DNA of 64,000 nt from Pseudomonadota bacterium (lineage in GTDB: Bacteria > Pseudomonadota > Gammaproteobacteria > Burkholderiales > Burkholderiaceae_C), in the NCBI GenBank assembly GCA_021848345.1, contig JAJZUV010000014.1, forward strand, positions 1 through 64,000, read 5' to 3'. Below, piece after piece: positions 18,757 through 25,974 of the stretch. Made by a program: the position numbers and the translations under genes. The notes below the pieces were generated by a model. It was not told where the DNA came from and made no database searches. It was given only the letters and a program-made list of their open reading frames with translations. Each line of letters opens with the position of its first letter. Within the stretch, counting starts at the first letter, position 1.

Positions 18757-19740
18757 ATGCAGGAGCTGTCCCCGCGGGTGCTGGACATCGATTGCGAGGC
18801 GCAGGCGCTGCGCATCGAGGATTTCCTGCGCTCCGCGCTGGCGCGCATGCACCGCCGCGGCGTGGTGCTGGGCCTGTCCGGCGGGGTCGACAGCTCGGTG
18901 TGCGCGGCGCTGGCCGCGCGCGCGCTGGGCCCGCAGCGCGTGGTCGCGCTGCTCATGCCCGAGCGCGAATCGGGCGAGGCGTCGACGCGCCTGGGCGAGC
19001 AGGTCGCGCGCGAACTCGGGCTGCGCTGCCTGCACGAGGACATCACGCCGGCGCTCGACGGCCTGCAGTGCTACGCGCGGCGCGACCAGGCCATCCGCGA
19101 GTTGTTCCCCGACTACGGCCCGGGCTGGAAGAGCAAGCTGGCGATCGCCGAGGGTGCCGCCGGGCGGGTGCATTTCTTCGACCTGGTGGTGCAGGATCCG
19201 CGTGGCGAGCTGCGGCGCCGGCGCCTGCCGCTGCAGGCCTACCTGCGCATCGTGGCGGCCACCAATTTCAAGCAGCGGGTGCGCAAGAACCTCGAGTACC
19301 ACCATGCCGACGCGCTGAACTACGCGGTGCTGGGCACGCCCAACCGGCTGGAGTTCGACCAGGGTTTTTTTGTCAAGAACGGCGATGGCGCCGCCGACCT
19401 CAAGCCCATCGCGCATCTGTACAAGACCCAGGTCTACGCGCTGGCACGGCATCTGGGCCTGCCGCGCGAGGTCTGCGAGGCCCAGCCCACCACCGACACC
19501 TACAGCCTGGCGCAGGGGCAGGACGAGTTCTACTTCGCGCTGGAATGGCCCCGGATGGACCTGGCGCTGTGGGCGCGCGACCACGGGGTCGCGGCGGAGC
19601 GGCTGGCCGAGGCGCTGGACATCGAGCCGGCGCAGGCGCACCACGTGTACGCCGACATCGACGCCAAGCGTCGCGGCACGGCCTACCTGCACTGGCCGGC
19701 GCTGCGCATCGAAGCCGACGAGCACGGGCCGACCCCATGA
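18757..19740 (+). CDS. NadE-like ATP-pyrophosphatase / amide ligase
   Basis: A 327-residue protein related to ammonia-dependent NAD synthetase. The PP-loop SGGVDSS is followed by GTPNRLEFDQGFFVKNGDGAADLKPI split over the central region (compare the GTxNxxE and KxGDGxxD motifs of NadE) and KTQVYALARHLGLP. After that the classic PTAxL motif becomes QPTTDTYSLAQGQDEFYF, and residues 120-165 contain an Arg-rich insertion, so it is a divergent paralogue longer than the usual roughly 270-residue NadE. It may adenylate a carboxylate and accept ammonia or an amine. It could still be the cell's NAD synthetase, but its setting between a carrier protein and a methyltransferase argues for a dedicated role. 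Confidence 0.8.
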   Translation: MQELSPRVLDIDCEAQALRIEDFLRSALARMHRRGVVLGLSGGVDSSVCAALAARALGPQRVVALLMPERESGEASTRLGEQVARELGLRCLHEDITPALDGLQCYARRDQAIRELFPDYGPGWKSKLAIAEGAAGRVHFFDLVVQDPRGELRRRRLPLQAYLRIVAATNFKQRVRKNLEYHHADALNYAVLGTPNRLEFDQGFFVKNGDGAADLKPIAHLYKTQVYALARHLGLPREVCEAQPTTDTYSLAQGQDEFYFALEWPRMDLALWARDHGVAAERLAEALDIEPAQAHHVYADIDAKRRGTAYLHWPALRIEADEHGPTP

Positions 19741-20663
19741 CCACCGACTTCGGCGGCCCCCGTTGTCTCGACGGACTCGAGCGCCTGCGCGCGTCGCTGC
19801 GGATCCTGCCCGACAAGCCGGAGGAAACGCCGGAGACCGCGCTGCGCGCGCTGTGGTGCCGTGCCGCGGGGCTGTACCTGTCGGTGCAGGCGGCGCAACT
19901 GCGGGAGCCCCCGCCGCTGGACGCCGCCGGGCTGGAGCGCCTGGACGCGCTGATCGCGCGCCGGCTCGCCGGCGAACCCCTGGCCTACCTGCTGGAGCGC
20001 CAGCGCTTCATGGATCTGGAACTGCTGGCGCGCCCCAGCGCGCTGATTCCCCGGCGCGAGACCGAGATGCTCGGCGAGGCGGCGTTGGATCTGCTGCGCC
20101 AGGCGGCCGCCGCGGGCGCTTCGCCCTGCTGCATCGACGTGTGCTGCGGCAGCGGCAACCTGGCGCTGGCGATGGCCCGCGCGGTGCCCGCGGCGCGGGT
20201 GCACGGCGCGGACCTTTCGGCGCAGGCGCTGGAACTGGCGCGCGAGAACGCCGCGCAACTCGGCCTGGAGCAGCGCGTGCACTGGCACGAGGGCGACCTG
20301 CTGGCCCCTTTCGACGGGGCAACCTGGGCGGGCACGGTGGACGTGCTGATTTCGGCGCCTCCCTACATCTCGAGCGCGCGGCTGGACACCATGCCGCGCG
20401 AGATCATCGGATTCGAGCCGGCGATGGCCTTCGACGGCGGAGCCTTCGGCGTGGGCATCCTGATGCGCCTGCTGCGCCAGGCTCCCGAGCTGTTGCGCGC
20501 GGGCGGCTGGCTGTGCGTGGAAGTGGGCCTGGGCCAGGGCGGCGCGATGGCGCAGCTGGCGCGCCGCGATGCGCGCTACGACGAGGTGCGCGCGGTACTC
20601 GACGAGCAGGGCCACGAGCGGGTGCTGCTGGCGCGCCGCGCCGCGGGGCGGCAGGGTGGCTGA
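19737..20663 (+). CDS. PrmC/HemK-like SAM methyltransferase with altered NPPY motif
   Basis: A class I SAM methyltransferase of 308 residues that overlaps the NadE-like gene by 4 bases (ATGA). It has the N-terminal helical domain of PrmC and the block PLAYLLERQRFMDLELL, then IPRRETEML, the SAM motif DVCCGSGNLALAMA (134-147) and GADLSAQALELAREN. The active-site tetrapeptide is APPY (207-210) instead of NPPY. In PrmC that Asn holds the glutamine amide being methylated, so a change to Ala suggests a different acceptor or a non-amide substrate. It is therefore probably not the release-factor methyltransferase itself. It is translationally coupled within the pathway operon. Confidence 0.85.
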   Translation: MTTDFGGPRCLDGLERLRASLRILPDKPEETPETALRALWCRAAGLYLSVQAAQLREPPPLDAAGLERLDALIARRLAGEPLAYLLERQRFMDLELLARPSALIPRRETEMLGEAALDLLRQAAAAGASPCCIDVCCGSGNLALAMARAVPAARVHGADLSAQALELARENAAQLGLEQRVHWHEGDLLAPFDGATWAGTVDVLISAPPYISSARLDTMPREIIGFEPAMAFDGGAFGVGILMRLLRQAPELLRAGGWLCVEVGLGQGGAMAQLARRDARYDEVRAVLDEQGHERVLLARRAAGRQGG

Positions 20664-21720
20664 GGCAGGGGTCCCGGACTACCGCGTGGAGCCGGCGCGC
20701 CTGCCCGAGCAGGCGGCGAGCATCGTCGCCTTGTGGAGCGAGGCGCTGGGATTCGCCGAGCGCAGGCCCCTGAAGCTGGACTGGTTCTACCTGCGCAACC
20801 CGGCCGGCGAGCCGCGCCTGCTGCTGCTGATGCACGAGGCCCGCGTGGTCGGCGTCACGGGACTGGGCGGGCGCCGGCTGTGCTGGCGGGGCCGGGAACT
20901 GGACGGCGCCTTGATGGGCGACTTCGCCGTCGACAGCCATCACCGCACCCTGTACCCCGCGATGGTGCTGCAGCGCGCCGCGCTGGAGCAGGGCTTGGCG
21001 CGCCACGAATTGCTGTACGGTTTCCCGAACGCCAAGTCGCTGCCCGTGGTGCGCCGTGCCGGCTACCAGGTGCTGCCGGGCATGGGCCGGTACGCGCGGG
21101 CGCTGCGCAGCGAGGCGTACCTTCCCGGCGCATGGCCCGGGCCGCTGCGCCGTGGCGCGGGTGCCGCGCTGGACGCGGCCTTGTCGCTGCGCCACGCGGC
21201 CAGGCTGTGGCATCAGGGGCGGCTGCTGCGCGAACAGTGGCTGGACAGCCCGGACGAGCGATTCGACGATCTCTGGGCGCGTGCCAGCCGGGCGCTGCCA
21301 GACTGCGTGCTCGGGCGCCGCGACGGGGCCTTCCTGCGATGGCGTTTCGAGGCGCGCGCCTGGCATCGCACGCGGTTCCTCGTGCTGGCCGATCCGGCCA
21401 CGCGGCGCCTGGCCGGCTACGCCGCCTGCGAGACCGAAGGCGGCGCGATGCACGTGCGCGACCTGCTCGTGCAGCAAGCCTCGGCGCCCCTGGTCGCGCA
21501 TGTGCTGCGCCTGGCGGCGCGCCAGGCGCGGGCGCAGGGCCTGCGCAGCCTTTCGATGCAGTGCGGGGGGCCGCCGTGGCTGCTCGCCGGCCTGCGCGCG
21601 GCGGGACTCCGCCTGCGCGAGGCCGGTGCGCAGCCGATGATCCTGGCCCAGGCGCCCGACACGCAGGCCGCGCTGGCGCAGGCCTGCTGGTACCTGACCG
21701 GGGCCGACTCCGACGAGTAA
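20656..21720 (+). CDS. GNAT-fold acyltransferase, last gene of the pathway operon
   Basis: A protein of 354 residues. The GTG at 20656-20658, preceded by GGGGCGGCAGG, overlaps the methyltransferase end by 8 bases. The N-terminal half reads as a GNAT domain: LWSEALGFAERRP, LMGDFAVDSHHRTLYPAMVLQRAALEQG, then GFPNAKSLPVVRRAGYQVL, where the NAKS segment and the Gly-Tyr end are typical. The C-terminal half (about 200-354) looks like a second, weaker domain of the same kind (RFLVLADPATRRLAGYAACETEGGAMHVRDLL), as in two-domain GNAT proteins. It probably transfers an acyl or aminoacyl group to the product; substrates are unknown. It ends 24 bases before the convergent oxidoreductase gene. Confidence 0.75.
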   Translation: MAEAGVPDYRVEPARLPEQAASIVALWSEALGFAERRPLKLDWFYLRNPAGEPRLLLLMHEARVVGVTGLGGRRLCWRGRELDGALMGDFAVDSHHRTLYPAMVLQRAALEQGLARHELLYGFPNAKSLPVVRRAGYQVLPGMGRYARALRSEAYLPGAWPGPLRRGAGAALDAALSLRHAARLWHQGRLLREQWLDSPDERFDDLWARASRALPDCVLGRRDGAFLRWRFEARAWHRTRFLVLADPATRRLAGYAACETEGGAMHVRDLLVQQASAPLVAHVLRLAARQARAQGLRSLSMQCGGPPWLLAGLRAAGLRLREAGAQPMILAQAPDTQAALAQACWYLTGADSDE

Positions 21721-21744
21721 CAGCCTGGCAAGCGCCGGCGCCGC

Positions 21745-24700
21745 TCAGCGTTGCACGCTGATCGCGATGCCTCGCAGTTGTCCCGCCTGCGGCGTGCGCG
21801 CGGGCGCCGCGTAGCGCCGCGGGTCCAGGCGGTGCAGCAGCTCGTCGCGGCGCAGGCGCGCGGCCTCGACGGCGGCGAGCTTGACGTGGCCGAAACCGCG
21901 GATCTGTTGCGGCAGCGAGGCCAGCGCGACGCCCAGTTCGAGCTTCGAGGCGTCGAGCTGGGGCAGCAGCTCGTCGAGCAGGGTCTCGAACTCCTGGATC
22001 AGCGCGCGCTCCATGCGCCGCTCGGCGCCGTGGCCGAACGGGTCCAGCCAGGTGCCGCGCAGGCGCCGCGCGCGCGCCAGCAGCTTGAGCGGGCCCAGCA
22101 CCCAGGCGCCGACGCGCAGCTTGCGCGGGGCCGCGCCGGCGCGGGGCCGCGCCAGCCAGGGTGGCGCCAGATGCAGGTGCAGGCGCGCGGGGCCCTCGAA
22201 CTGCTCGGCCAGGCTGCGCGCGAAGCGGCCGTCGGTGTACAGGCGCGCCACCTCGTATTCGTCCTTGTAGCTCATCAGGCGCAGCAGGCTGCGCGCGGCG
22301 GCGTCGGCCAGGCGGCCGTCGCCGCCGAGTTCGGTCTCACGGCGGCGCACCGCCTCCACGCGGCGCGCGAAGCGCTGCGCCCAGGCGTCGTCCTGCCAGG
22401 CCCGCAGGTGGTCCATGGCCGTGCGCAGGAAATCCGGGGCCTCGGCGGGCGCGGGTGCCTCGCCTTGCAGCAGCTCGCGGCAGGCCTGCGGGTCGGCCGC
22501 CGACAGGCGGCCCAGCGCGAAGGCGATGCGGTTGGCCTGCACCGCCACGCCGTTGAGCTCGATGGCGCGCTCCAGCGCCTGCGCGCTCACCGGCACCAGG
22601 CCCAGCTGCCAGGCATGGCCCAGCGCCAGCACGTTGGCCGCGGTGGTGTCGCCGAGGAATTCCTCGGCCCACGCCTGGGCGTCCAGGGTGCGCACCTGCT
22701 CGGCCCCGGCGGCGCCGCGCAGCTTGGCCAGCAGTTGCTCGGCCGGCCACGGCGCGTCGCGGTCCAGCACCGCGTGGGCGGTGGGCGCCGCGTGTTCGTT
22801 GACCAGCATGCGCGTGCGCCCGTGGCGCACCGTCTGCAGCGCCTCGGCGCTGGCCGCGGTGACCATGTCGCAGGCCAGCACGGCGTCGGCCTGCTGGGCG
22901 TCGATGCGCACCTGGTGCAGCCGGTCGGCGCGGTCGGCCAGGCGCACGAAGGACAGCACCGCGCCGCCCTTTTGGGCGAAGCCCATGAAATCCAGCACGC
23001 TGGCGTGGTAGTCCTGCAGATGCGCGGCCATCGCCACCAGCGCGCCCACGGTGACCACGCCGGTGCCGCCCACCCCGGTGACCAGCAGGTCGTAGGGAGC
23101 GTCCCACAGATGCGGGGCCGGCTGGGGCAGGGCCGCGGCGCGCGCCAGCAGTTGCTCGGCGGCATGCGCCTGCAGTCCCAGGCGGCGCTTGAGCACCGCG
23201 CCCTCGATACTGACGAAACTCGGGCAGAAGCCCTTGGCGCAGGAATAGTCCTTGTTGCAGGCCGTCTGGTCGATGCGCCGCTTGCGTCCCAGCGCGGTCT
23301 CCAGGGGTTGCACGGCCACGCAATTGCTCTGCACCGAGCAGTCGCCGCAGCCTTCGCACACCAGGTCGTTGATGAACAGGCGACGCGTGCGCTCGGGCGC
23401 CAGCCCCTTCTTGCGCCGGCGCCGCAGCTCGGCCGCGCAGGTCTGCTCGAAGATCAGCACGGTGACGCCGTCCATCTCGCGCAGTTCGCGCTGCACGGCG
23501 TCGAGCTCGTCGCGGTGGTGAAAGCGCGTGCCCGGCGGGAAGCGGTCCTGCATGGCGCGGAACGCGGCCACGTTCTCCGACACCACCGCCACGCAGCGCA
23601 CGCCCTCGCTTTCCACCTGGCGCGCGATGGCGTCGACGCTGATCTTGCCGTCCACCGGCTGGCCGCCGGTCATCGCCACCGCGTCGTTGAACAGGATCTT
23701 GTAGGTCATGCGGGCGCCGGCCGCCACCGCCTGGCGGATCGCCAGGTAGCCCGAGTGGTAGTAGGTGCCGTCGCCGAGGTTCTGGAACACGTGGGGCGCG
23801 CGGGTGAACATGGAGTGCGACACCCAGTCCACGCCCTCGCCGCCCATCTGGATCAGGCCCTCGGTGTCGCGGTTCATCCAGCTGGCCATGAAGTGGCAGC
23901 CGATGCCGGCGCGCGCGCTCGAACCCTCGGGCACGTGCGTGGAGGTGTTGTGCGGGCAGCCGGCGCAGAAATAGGGAATGCGCCGCAGCGCGTCCACCGG
24001 GCTGGTCGGAAGCTGCGGTGGAAGGAAGTCGCGCACGTGGCGCCGGTGGTCGTTGAAGGTGGCCTGGTCGGGGAAGTGGCGCACCAGCCAGTCGGCCAGC
24101 AGCTCGATCAGGCGCGAGGGGCGCAGCTCGCCGGTGCCAGCCACCAGCGGGCGACCGTCGCGGTCGTGCTTGCCGACGATCGCCGGGCGCAGCTCGGGCG
24201 GCTGGTTGTACAGCAGCTCGCGCAACTGGTTCTCCACCACCGGTGCCTTCTCCTCGACCACCAGCAGTTCGTCCAGGCCGCGCGCGAATTCCAGCGCGCG
24301 CGTCGACTCCAGCGGGAAGGACAGCCCGACCTTGTACAGGCGCACCCCGGCCGCGGCCAGCATGTCCGGCGTGATCTCCAGGCGCCGCAGCGCCTCCATC
24401 AGGTCCAGGTGGGCCTTGCCGCAGGTGACGATGCCCACGCGCGCGTGCTCGCTGCGGATGAGCTCGCGGTCGATGCTGTTGACCCGCGCGAAGGCGCGCG
24501 CCGCCTCCAGCTTGTCGGCCAGGCGGGTCTCGATGCGCAGCGAGGGCAGGTCGGGCCAGCGGTAATGCAGCCCGTCGGCCGGCGCCTGGTGCCCGGTGGC
24601 GGCGGCCACGCCGGCCGCGTCCAGCCAGGCCACGCGGCGGGCCCGCAGCAGGTCCAGGTCGACGCTGGCGCGGCTTTCCACCACCTCGGACAGCGCGGTC

Positions 24701-25374
24701 ATGCCCACCCAGGCGCCGCAGTAGCGCGACAGCGCCCATCCGTACAGGCCGAATTCCAGGTATTCCGCCACGCTGGCGGGGGACACCACCGGCATGCCCA
24801 TGCCCTGCAGCACCAGGTCGCTCTGGTGGGGGAAGGAGGAGGACACGCATCCATGGTCGTCGCCGGCCACCACCAGCACCCCGCCGTGCGGCGAGGAGCC
24901 GTAGGCGTTGCCGTGGCGCAGCGCATCGCCGGCGCGGTCCACGCCCGGGCCCTTGCCGTACCACATGGAGAACACCCCGGCGGCGGTGCGCTCGGGGTCG
25001 GTCTCCACGCGCTGGGTGCCCAGCACCTGGGTGGCCGCGAGTTCCTCGTTGACCCCGGGCACGAAGCGCACCCCGGCGGCGTCCAGTTCGGCCTTGGCGC
25101 GCCACAGTTCCTGGTCCACCATGCCCAGCGGGGAGCCGCGGTAGCCGCTGACGAAGCCGCGCGTGTCCAGGCCCTGCTCGGCATCGCTGGCGCGCTGCAT
25201 CAGCAGCAGGCGCACCAGCGCCTGGGTGCCGGTGAGCAGCACGCGCCCGCGCGGGGCCAGCAGCGCGTCGCGCAACTGGTAGTCGCGGCGCAGCGGCGTG
25301 GCGTCGGACGGGACGGGGCCGGACTCGGCGGTGGCGGAATCGGCGGTGGGGGAAGCGGGGAGGACGTTGGACAT
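21745..25374 (-). CDS. Indolepyruvate ferredoxin oxidoreductase, fused alpha-beta form
   Basis: A 1209-residue protein with the full IorA-IorB fusion layout. It oxidatively decarboxylates aromatic or branched 2-oxo acids to acyl-CoA, passing electrons to a low-potential acceptor. It opens with the pyruvate-oxidoreductase pyrimidine domain (FVSGYRGSPLGMVD), then the TPP domain (NLGDGTYYHSGYLAIRQA and MTGGQPVDGK, about 530-570). Two iron-sulfur cysteine sets, CEGCGDCSVQSNC (about 672) and CNKDYSCAKGFC (about 704), follow, then a gamma-type domain (VTGVGGTGVV, about 763) and a long C-terminal domain. I start at ATG 25372-25374, the first Met before the conserved region. An Lrp-type regulator is divergent, 108 bases away. 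Confidence 0.94.
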   Translation of the reverse strand: MSNVLPASPTADSATAESGPVPSDATPLRRDYQLRDALLAPRGRVLLTGTQALVRLLLMQRASDAEQGLDTRGFVSGYRGSPLGMVDQELWRAKAELDAAGVRFVPGVNEELAATQVLGTQRVETDPERTAAGVFSMWYGKGPGVDRAGDALRHGNAYGSSPHGGVLVVAGDDHGCVSSSFPHQSDLVLQGMGMPVVSPASVAEYLEFGLYGWALSRYCGAWVGMTALSEVVESRASVDLDLLRARRVAWLDAAGVAAATGHQAPADGLHYRWPDLPSLRIETRLADKLEAARAFARVNSIDRELIRSEHARVGIVTCGKAHLDLMEALRRLEITPDMLAAAGVRLYKVGLSFPLESTRALEFARGLDELLVVEEKAPVVENQLRELLYNQPPELRPAIVGKHDRDGRPLVAGTGELRPSRLIELLADWLVRHFPDQATFNDHRRHVRDFLPPQLPTSPVDALRRIPYFCAGCPHNTSTHVPEGSSARAGIGCHFMASWMNRDTEGLIQMGGEGVDWVSHSMFTRAPHVFQNLGDGTYYHSGYLAIRQAVAAGARMTYKILFNDAVAMTGGQPVDGKISVDAIARQVESEGVRCVAVVSENVAAFRAMQDRFPPGTRFHHRDELDAVQRELREMDGVTVLIFEQTCAAELRRRRKKGLAPERTRRLFINDLVCEGCGDCSVQSNCVAVQPLETALGRKRRIDQTACNKDYSCAKGFCPSFVSIEGAVLKRRLGLQAHAAEQLLARAAALPQPAPHLWDAPYDLLVTGVGGTGVVTVGALVAMAAHLQDYHASVLDFMGFAQKGGAVLSFVRLADRADRLHQVRIDAQQADAVLACDMVTAASAEALQTVRHGRTRMLVNEHAAPTAHAVLDRDAPWPAEQLLAKLRGAAGAEQVRTLDAQAWAEEFLGDTTAANVLALGHAWQLGLVPVSAQALERAIELNGVAVQANRIAFALGRLSAADPQACRELLQGEAPAPAEAPDFLRTAMDHLRAWQDDAWAQRFARRVEAVRRRETELGGDGRLADAAARSLLRLMSYKDEYEVARLYTDGRFARSLAEQFEGPARLHLHLAPPWLARPRAGAAPRKLRVGAWVLGPLKLLARARRLRGTWLDPFGHGAERRMERALIQEFETLLDELLPQLDASKLELGVALASLPQQIRGFGHVKLAAVEAARLRRDELLHRLDPRRYAAPARTPQAGQLRGIAISVQR

Positions 25375-25482
25375 GGCGGTCTCGACGATGGCACAGGAAC
25401 CATAGTCCCCCGTCTGAGAAAAAACCTTTCCGAATTCCACGGATCCGGCGCAAAATCGGGATGAAATTTCTGAAGGATGGGT
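25375..25482. promoter_or_regulatory. Divergent promoter region between the oxidoreductase and Lrp-type regulator
   Basis: A 108-base gap with a local AT-rich core (GAGAAAAAACCTTTCCGAA, 25417-25435, and GGATGAAATTTCTGAAGGA, 25459-25477) in otherwise GC-rich DNA. It must hold both promoters. Lrp/AsnC proteins usually bind AT-rich DNA next to their own gene, so this is the expected operator, but no clean 15-bp Lrp palindrome is visible. Confidence 0.5.
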
Positions 25483-25959
25483 ATGGGCGAGCAAATGATT
25501 CTCGACGCCTACAGTCTGCGCATTCTCGAGGAGCTGCAACGGGATTCGCGCCAGACCGTGCAGCAGCTGGCGGACAAGGTCGGCCTGTCGAGCACGCCGT
25601 GCTGGCGCCGCGTGAAGGAGCTGGAGGCCAGCGGCGTGGTGCGCGGCTACACGGCGCTGGTCGACCGCGCCAAGGTCGGCCTGCACCTGCTGGTGGTGGC
25701 CGAGATCAACCTCAGCCGGCACAGCGAGAGCATCGTGGAGGACTTCGAGCGCGAGGTGCTGGCGCAGCCGCAGATCGTGCGCTGTCTGTCGACCACGGGC
25801 CAGGCCGACTACCTGCTGACCATCGCGCTGCCCGACATCGAGAGCTACGAGCGCTTCCAGCACCAGGTGCTGTTCCGGTTGCCCGGAGTCACGCACGTGC
25901 GCTCGAGCATCGTGCTCAAGGAGGTCAAGGCCGAGGTGCGCCTGCCGCTGACGCGCTGA
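25483..25959 (+). CDS. Lrp/AsnC-family transcriptional regulator
   Basis: A 158-residue regulator. The N-terminal winged helix-turn-helix (LDAYSLRILEELQRDSRQTVQQ, split by LADKVGLSSTPCWRRVKELE) is followed by the RAM ligand-binding domain (GLHLLVVAEINLSRH and LSTTGQADYLLTIALPDI). I chose ATG 25483 because AAGGA sits 5 bases before it; ATG 25477 would add two residues. Lrp-type proteins sense amino acids. Its position divergent from the indolepyruvate oxidoreductase fits local control of aromatic or branched amino-acid breakdown (inference). Confidence 0.93.
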   Translation: MGEQMILDAYSLRILEELQRDSRQTVQQLADKVGLSSTPCWRRVKELEASGVVRGYTALVDRAKVGLHLLVVAEINLSRHSESIVEDFEREVLAQPQIVRCLSTTGQADYLLTIALPDIESYERFQHQVLFRLPGVTHVRSSIVLKEVKAEVRLPLTR

Positions 25960-25974
25960 GCCGGAACCGGCCCG

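Noticed and set aside
21751-25464. Very long open frame (over 1200 codons) antisense to the indolepyruvate oxidoreductase
   Set aside because: It is a shadow caused by high GC and codon periodicity; it is His/Arg/Gln-rich without domains, and the opposite strand encodes a full known enzyme.
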